Source: Hsuehochloa calcarea (taxonomy: Eukaryota > Streptophyta > Magnoliopsida > Poales > Poaceae). From it: DNA of 64,000 nt. The translations under genes and the position numbers were made by a program. The stretch spans positions 5,199,232 through 5,263,231 of the forward strand of contig CM070599.1 of the NCBI GenBank assembly GCA_036346395.1, read 5' to 3'. The notes under the pieces are model-generated. The model searched no databases, was not told the origin of the DNA, and saw only the letters and a list, made by a program, of their open reading frames with translations. Below, one piece after another: positions 58,719 through 64,000 of the stretch (the first letter of the stretch is position 1; every line of letters starts with the position of its first letter).

Positions 58719-60602
58719 TGTGGATATCGTGAGGATATGTGCACGATCTCGGGATGATGAGTCAATTGGCAATGGCGTTGTTGGTTTGCAAAATCTCGCG
58801 TTTGGGTTTGCTCAAAATTGTCGGACCACAGTGATCGGCCGGTGGTGTCGGGCGGTCAGACCGCCCGTGGAGGAGTCCGACCGGCCTTGGTGGCCGGTCC
58901 GACCGCCAAAATGAAAATGGGTTTTTGGAGCTGAGCCAAAAATAGGTTGTGTAGGCAAGTGAGGAGTCTCTGGATGTGGTCCCATCATTTTGGAGCTCCA
59001 GTCAAAAGTTCTATTCGTTTGAAAATTCCGAAGGTTTGAATTTTGAGTTGAAAATTTGGCTAAGTCCTTTGGACCGCCCGACCGCCGTTGTGGGAGCGGT
59101 CCGATCCGGCATGAATCGGTCGGACCGCCCTGTGAAGGCGATCGGGCCGCAATGGCTTGAAGGTTAGCCAAGTGTTGCATTGAGTTGGTTTTATTGTGTT
59201 ATTATATGAACTTCAATGCTTTATTGTTGTATATTGCATTGCGGGAACTGACGTGGGTCAAGTTGTGAAGAACTTGTTCCGGAATCGATTTGTTTGTCTA
59301 TTCTTTGTGCGGTGGCTTGCGAGTCAACGGCGTCAGCGGTGAGTGGATCGGGACTACGCTTGGAGAGCCGAGGTCGAGCGATCGGGGATACGGGTGAGTC
59401 GTGTGACACAAGCATGGTGCGAGATGGACAAGGCGGATCGAGCGGGTGGTTCGATCATGTTGGTTGGATCGGCGGTGCGGATATCGATCTGCGAGTCTCG
59501 GGAGGGTCCGATGGGATTCGGACAAGAGAGGCTTAGCGGCGCGATGAGAACCGCCGATCAACCTACACGTGGTGAAGCGGCGATTGCTTCAAGAGTTATT
59601 TGTGTGTGGGTCCCATGTGTAAGTGACCCCAAAAAGGAAACCCTAGCTCTCTAGTATAAATAGGAAGGGGGGAGATGGAAAACAAAGCCAAGAATTCATT
59701 TTAGCCCCTTCTTCCTTTTCTAGGGTTTGGAGGAGAGGAGAGGAGAACTAGGGTTTGGAGTGTGCTCCTTGTTGAGCTCTTACCCTCCTTGTTGGAGAGG
59801 CTTTGTAAGCATCTTGTGTAATCGAACAATCTTGTGATGCTCAATTGAAAGATCGTTTGCTCCCTTTTGTGTTCTTCTCCCTTTTGGATGATTTTGGTGC
59901 TTCATTGATTCAAAGGTTCATGCTTGGTCTCTTGACCTACTTTATCTTGTTTTGATGTGTGGGATTACTCCTAGAGTCATCTAGATCATCAACCCCCCAC
60001 AAGCAAGTCTTGAATCAAGATTTTCATATTTCTAGGGTTTGTGCACTTCTTTGGTAAAATCTCGAGAGATCGATTCTGCGAAGTGGATCTGACGAATCGT
60101 CGCTAGAAATAGGTCTCTAATATCATTAGGGAGGTGTGCTCGAAATTTGGTCAAGTTTTATTGGTTGAAACAAAAGTTGGATCAAATTTCGTTTTGGTTT
60201 TGGGTGGAGTTTTTCATTCTCGACTCTCTGGTCCGACCGGACTTTCAGCGGCGATCGACCGCCTGTATTCAGACCGGCACGGCTTGCCGGGTCGAATCGC
60301 CGATCCCACCGGTCCGACCGCTAGTTAGTTGCCGGTCAGACCGCTAGTTGACCGTCGGTCCGACCGCCCGTGGTAGCCGGTCAGACCGCCAGTCCCCAGT
60401 AAGGAACAGTGAGTTCTTTTCTCCGGTTGTGTCGTGTGGTTGAGGGGTTTATCAAATCCAACACAAGGCTTCCGTTGTGTGCTTACTGATCTTCTTAGCT
60501 TTCATAGCTAAAGGAGTAAAGTTCGTGTTGGTTTTTGATTTAGGCGAGAAAGTTTTGAAAGCGCCTATTCACCCCCCCTTTAGTCGCCTTTCCGGTCCTA
60601 CA
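58719..60602 (+). repeat. 3' LTR of the Sirevirus-like element
   Basis: It pairs with 35744-37611. The TATA box is at 59655-59662. CGGTC-N-GACCG palindromes cluster at about 58835-59130 and 60220-60395. It ends GGTCCTACA, followed by GCTTC of the outer solo LTR. Confidence 0.92.
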
Positions 60603-60823
60603 GCTTCCCCCTGGGCTGCGGCCCGCGGCCCAGGTTGTCGAATAAAAGTGGAAACCCCCCCTATTTTTCTCAGAATTTCAATTCCTTTGTTTGCATTTTC
60701 CTCCTCCGACTGAATCTCTAATTACTGATCCATTTCCGGGGTATTACATGTACGCTTCATTTAAATTATTAGGTGAACTCATTTTTAGGAGCGTCTTTAT
60801 ATTATATGAACTATATGATGCTA

Positions 60824-61714
60824 TGATACGGATCCACCTAGTTGATTAGATGAATCCTGATTGTTGGCCCAATCTTTCACGGGACACTCGAAGATCAGTA
60901 GCAATCTCACAAACCAATTCGGTGAATTGAATTGTAAGAAAATCAATATACTCACAAACCAATCTAATAGATTGAATTGTAAGTACTAGCGTTAGGTGAA
61001 TAGTACTCCGAAACAAGAGACAGATATCTTGATCTTGCTCTCAATCTTTCTCCCTCGATCTCTCCAACTCATATCACGACTCAAGAACACACGATATGCG
61101 CCAAAACGGCTTTTCTGAATTTTATTATCTAAATCATAACTTGTCCTCCTATATGGTGTGGCCATGGGGGGTTTATATAGCCTCCCACGCAAGCACAAAA
61201 GTCGGATGAACGATGTCAAAAGTGCTACGGTAATTTAAATGCGGATTACTATTCACGTGAACAGTAATCCGAGTTGGTACTGTTCACGTGAACAGTAAAC
61301 CGAACCAAAAAAACTTTCTTTAATTAGAATTTAAACTATTCTAGTTTTGGAATAAAATATTAATCACCAATTGGATGTTTGAATTGGATCCAAACTGAAC
61401 CAACCCACATGCCATGTTCCTGGCGTCCTCTACATGCATGGCCAAATCTCCCTCTTGGTTTCCCTTGTGTTGTGAGCTTTCCTTCTCTTAGCTTCTTGCA
61501 CGAACTTGTTCCATGCACTTGATGCTTCTTCTGACGCCAATGCAACCCTTGCTGCCATACCACCACATGTCTTTCTTGACTGCATGCACACGCTAGGGTT
61601 TTATCCCGAGAGAACGTCCCCTCTCGTTGGCCAGCATCCCCATCCACCCTATCGGCCTTCACAACATTTTGTTTTACCTTTTGCAATGCTTTGGTTGTAG
61701 ATATGGCTGTATCA
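60824..61714 (-). repeat. 3' LTR (minus strand) of the 60824-63896 element
   Basis: It is an 891 bp copy of 63005-63896. Its outermost inner bases are CTGTATCA, where the other copy has CCGTATCA. An open frame running into it on the minus strand (61974-61360) is the end of the internal coding read through into the LTR. Confidence 0.92.
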
Positions 61715-62505
61715 TCCTCCCTTTCTTCAAGAAAAGACGTCCTCGTCTTTTGTGTAACCTTAGGAATCTCCGTCGGGGTAGTCTTCACGATCGTCTTTTT
61801 AGCTATGATCTCCTCAGCATGAATAGAATTCTCTGGCATGGGACACAGGGTATATGATCTTCCCTGATGCCCCAAAGAGTACTTGTTGGACCTCCCGTGG
61901 TGCGTAGCATTGCGATCATACTGCCTCGGACGCCCCGAACAACAAGTGACATGCATGCATAGGCACAACGTCACACTCCACTTTGTCGTGATAGTCTCCT
62001 ACTGAAAAACAAACTTTGACACGATGAGTAATTTTGGTTCTGAGACATTATGCAACCATTGTGCATAATACGGTTCTGGATGTCGCCAGGTTGTCAACCC
62101 CAAAGCTTGCACCAAATCGTTGCTAATGATATTGTTGTAGCTTCCACCATCAACGATAAGCTTGTAAACTTTGCCATTGATTTTGCACTCAGTTTGAAAG
62201 CGTTGGTTCACGCCCGTTGTGAGAATGGAAGTATTGTCAACTCGAACCGTCTTGGTCAGCATACAAAGACCATCTTGTGGTGCCTCACTAGTAGTTTTGT
62301 CATCATGGAACGACACCTCTTGCTGTTTTTTGGTAGAAAGGAGGGTCGCCAATTCTAATTTCTTCTGTTCTTCCTCGGCCAACCGTTCTTCTTCACGTTT
62401 CTTGGCCTTTAGCCTTTGCTGCTGCTCTTTAATGTCTCCTTGGGCCTTGTCTCGTCGCTGTCTATCTTCAAAGTACCTTGACGAGGACCAAGATGTAATG
62501 TCCTT
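61715..62505 (-). pseudogene. Gag tail and protease-like domain of the non-autonomous gypsy element
   Basis: Read on the minus strand from about 62505, a Lys/Glu/Gln-rich helix (KAKKREEERLAEEEQKK) is followed by a protease-like domain (62200-61999) with GKVYKLIVDGGSYNNIIS and DLVQALGL. The usual Asp-Ser/Thr-Gly is Asp-Gly-Gly here, a form seen in some plant gypsy proteases. After a frame change, 61974-61870 reads SGRPRQYDRNATHHGRSNKY, the linker that normally leads to reverse transcriptase. Instead the element ends. The missing polymerase points to an internal deletion. Confidence 0.72.
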
Positions 62506-62964
62506 TCATGTTCCTCTCCATGGAAAGGAGTACCGCATGACGGGGCGTGATGCAACTCGATGTATGTGCTGTTCTTTCAACCAATATGCACCAATCACCA
62601 ACGAACATGCTTTCATATGCATAGGAATCATGTCATAAGTAACAACAATGATATACCCATCCAAAGAAAATTTTACCTCCACTTGTTTTGTGATCGGAAT
62701 GTGCTTGAACCTCCAAAGCAATAGATATGGCTCGGATGTGGCTTTGTGATCAACCCCAATCATCCACAAGTGTTTGGCTTGCGCGTTTGTCAAGCTTCCG
62801 TGTCGATCATCATAGCACAATCATGTTCCCCACTCGACACCGATTGAAGAATATGTAGCTCAGATCGTGGAGTGGATCCTCCTCACATTGATCTATAGTG
62901 TAGCTGAATTGCATGACCAACTTCATGTCCTTCGTATCGGCCATGTCGATACTTGATCTTCGTA
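62506..62964 (-). other. Unrecognised coding-like segment in the non-autonomous element
   Basis: Minus-strand frames from 62964 (MADTKDMKLVMQFSYTIDQC) to 62810, and from 62820 to 62506 (YDMIPMHMKACSLVIGAYWL then RPVMRYSFPWRGT), join with one frame change at about 62815. The second part vaguely recalls the gypsy protease-end pattern 'D..PM..C...LG..W', but I do not recognise the whole. It lies between the primer site and the Gag tail, where Gag is expected. Confidence 0.4.
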
Positions 62965-62990
62965 GCAACGAAGTACCGTGAGCAACTGAA

Positions 62991-63002
62991 GCTCTGATAC
63001 CA
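62991..63002 (-). other. Primer binding site of the non-autonomous gypsy element
   Basis: The minus-strand sequence TGGTATCAGAGC lies two bases inside the LTR end and matches the initiator-Met tRNA complement. Confidence 0.9.
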
Positions 63003-63004
63003 CC

Positions 63005-63896
63005 TGATACGGATCCACCTAGTTGATTAGATGAATCCTGATTGTTGGCCCAATCTTTCACGGTACACTCGAAGATCAGTAGCAATCTCACAAACCAATT
63101 CGGTGAATTGAATTGTAAGAAAATCAATATACTCACAAACCAATCTAATAGATTGAATTGTAAGTACTAGCGTTAGGTGAATAGTACTCTAAAACAAGAG
63201 ACAGATATCTTGATCTTGCTCTCAATCTTTCTCCCTCAATCTCTCCAACTCATATCACGACTCAAGAACACACGATATGCGCCAAAACGGCTTTTCTGAT
63301 TTTTATTATCTAAATCATAACTTGTCCTCCTATATGGTGCGGCCATGGGGGGTTTATATAGCCTCCCACACAAGCACAAAAAGTCGGATGAACGATGATC
63401 CGAAAGTGCTACAATAATCTGTCTGGGATTACTATTCACGTGAAACGATGTCTGAGTCGATTCTTGTTCACATGAACGATAAACCAAACCAAAAAACTTT
63501 CTTTAATTAGAATTTAAACTATTCTAGTTTTGGAATAAAATATTAATCACCAATTGGTATGCGAATTGGATCCAAACTGAACCAACCCACATGCCATGTT
63601 CCTGACGTCCTCTCCATGCATGGCCAAATCTCCCTCTTGGTTTCCCTTGTGTTGTGAGCTTTCCTTCTCTTAGCTTCTTGCACGAACTTGTTCCATGCAC
63701 TTGATGCTTCTTCTGACGCCAATGTAACCCTTGCTGCCATACCACCACATGTCTTTCTTGACTGCATGCACGCGCTAGGGTTTTATCCCGAGAGAACGTC
63801 CCCTCTCGTTGGCCAGCATCCCCATCCACCCTATCGGCCTTCATAACATTTTGTTTTACCTTTTGCAATGCTTTGGTTGTAGATATGGCCGTATCA
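63005..63896 (-). repeat. 5' LTR (minus strand) of the 60824-63896 element
   Basis: This 892 bp copy has matching inverted ends TGATACGG/CCGTATCA and is followed by TGCTA. It carries several small indels against the other copy around 63395-63480. Confidence 0.92.
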
Positions 63897-63901
63897 TGCT
63901 A

Positions 63902-64000
63902 CCTAATGATGAAAATATGTATTTTTGCAACACCGCATCACTTTTTGTCCAAGCCAAGCAAGAGTTTGAGCTGAACACGTTTTGGAATCCAATTCGGCCT
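63902..64000. other. Right flank of the window, nothing recognised
   Basis: These 99 bases continue the sequence broken at 60823 by the non-autonomous gypsy insertion. There is no coding or structural signal. Confidence 0.4.

Larger units (their letters stand above)
35744..60602 (+). mobile_element. Sirevirus-like Copia element, interrupted by a chromovirus
   Basis: LTRs are 35744-37611 (1868 bp) and 58719-60602 (1884 bp), starting TGTGGATATCG and ending GGTCCTACA. Flanks are GTTTC (35739-35743) and GCTTC (60603-60607), a target duplication with one change. The primer site is TGGTATCGAGC at 37614, one base short of the initiator-Met pattern. Domain order is Gag with two zinc knuckles, protease, integrase, reverse transcriptase (split by the insertion) and RNase H. 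A 1.4 kb non-coding spacer with repeated purine tracts precedes the 3' LTR. Repeated CGGTC-N-GACCG palindromes in the LTRs and several polypurine tracts are hallmarks of Sireviruses. Many frameshifts are present. Confidence 0.9.
33709..60748 (-). mobile_element. Minus-strand solo LTR, split by a nested Sirevirus-like element
   Basis: The outer ends are TGTAACACCC (33709) and GGGTATTACA (60748), an inverted pair. Exact target duplications TGTAC lie at 33704-33708 and 60749-60753. Apart from the inserted Copia element (35744-60602) only about 2.2 kb belongs to it, with no coding domain or second LTR, so it is a solo LTR. The minus orientation is suggested by the TGTAATACCCC start read from 60748, a common gypsy LTR beginning. 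A 27 bp tandem repeat is at 34324-34400. Confidence 0.85.
60824..63896 (-). mobile_element. Complete non-autonomous Ty3/gypsy element, minus strand
   Basis: LTRs are 60824-61714 (891 bp) and 63005-63896 (892 bp), with ends TGATACGG and CCGTATCA (CTGTATCA in the left copy). Exact target duplications TGCTA are at 60819-60823 and 63897-63901. On the minus strand the primer site TGGTATCAGAGC (62991-63002) follows the right-hand LTR, and a polypurine tract (61715-61728) precedes the left-hand one. The 1.3 kb interior holds Gag-end and protease-like coding but no reverse transcriptase, RNase H or integrase. It must have moved using proteins from another element. The LTR similarity suggests a recent insertion. 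Confidence 0.92.

Overview
This is plant nuclear DNA, most probably from a grass. It has one intron-containing host gene, an ethylene receptor of the monocot ETR2 type, set among nested LTR retrotransposons. The element types seen are Sirevirus-like Copia, a chromodomain Ty3/gypsy element with LTRs over 4 kb, non-autonomous gypsy derivatives and solo LTRs. No rRNA, tRNA, CRISPR array or bacterial-type operon was seen. The species cannot be named from the sequence alone.

Layout. 1-3669: remainder of a large gypsy-type LTR, split by a 1.56 kb solo LTR (597-2156, exact target duplication CTTTG). 3670-5560: relic of an unidentified host gene with exon-like blocks. 5561-7062: no gene, MITE-like tracts. 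7063-10755: non-autonomous gypsy element with 0.8 kb LTRs. 10756-11860: no gene. 11861-15634: ethylene receptor gene, with leader, leader intron, exon 1, a 421 bp intron and a receiver-domain exon. A one-base frameshift interrupts codon 85. 15635-17850: 3' flank with no gene. About 17850-30229: an old Copia element broken by a solo LTR (17995-21220, target duplication TCAGT), a small LTR fragment, an inverted Copia integrase fragment beside an LTR-like block, and a second nearly complete Copia element (24768-29669). 30230 to about 32300: minus-strand gypsy LTR. 32300-33703: AT-rich, nothing recognised.

33704-60753 is a three-level nest. A minus-strand solo LTR with exact TGTAC target duplications holds a Sirevirus-like Copia element (35744-60602). 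That element holds, inside its reverse transcriptase, a chromovirus (42543-56396) with two LTRs of about 4.3 kb. 60824-63896 is a complete minus-strand non-autonomous gypsy element with exact TGCTA duplications. It has a protease domain but no polymerase.

The receptor is the only candidate for a working host gene. Every retroelement pol region seen has stops, frameshifts or deletions. Many differences between paired LTRs are small indels at CAG/CTG or C/G-rich palindromic sites. This pattern, together with the receptor frameshift in a C run, raises the possibility that some indels are consensus-sequence errors. The most intriguing non-coding signal is a block made of CTGCAG followed by a 12-base palindrome of the form CTATT-NN-AATAG. 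It recurs at a similar place in four otherwise divergent gypsy-type LTRs.
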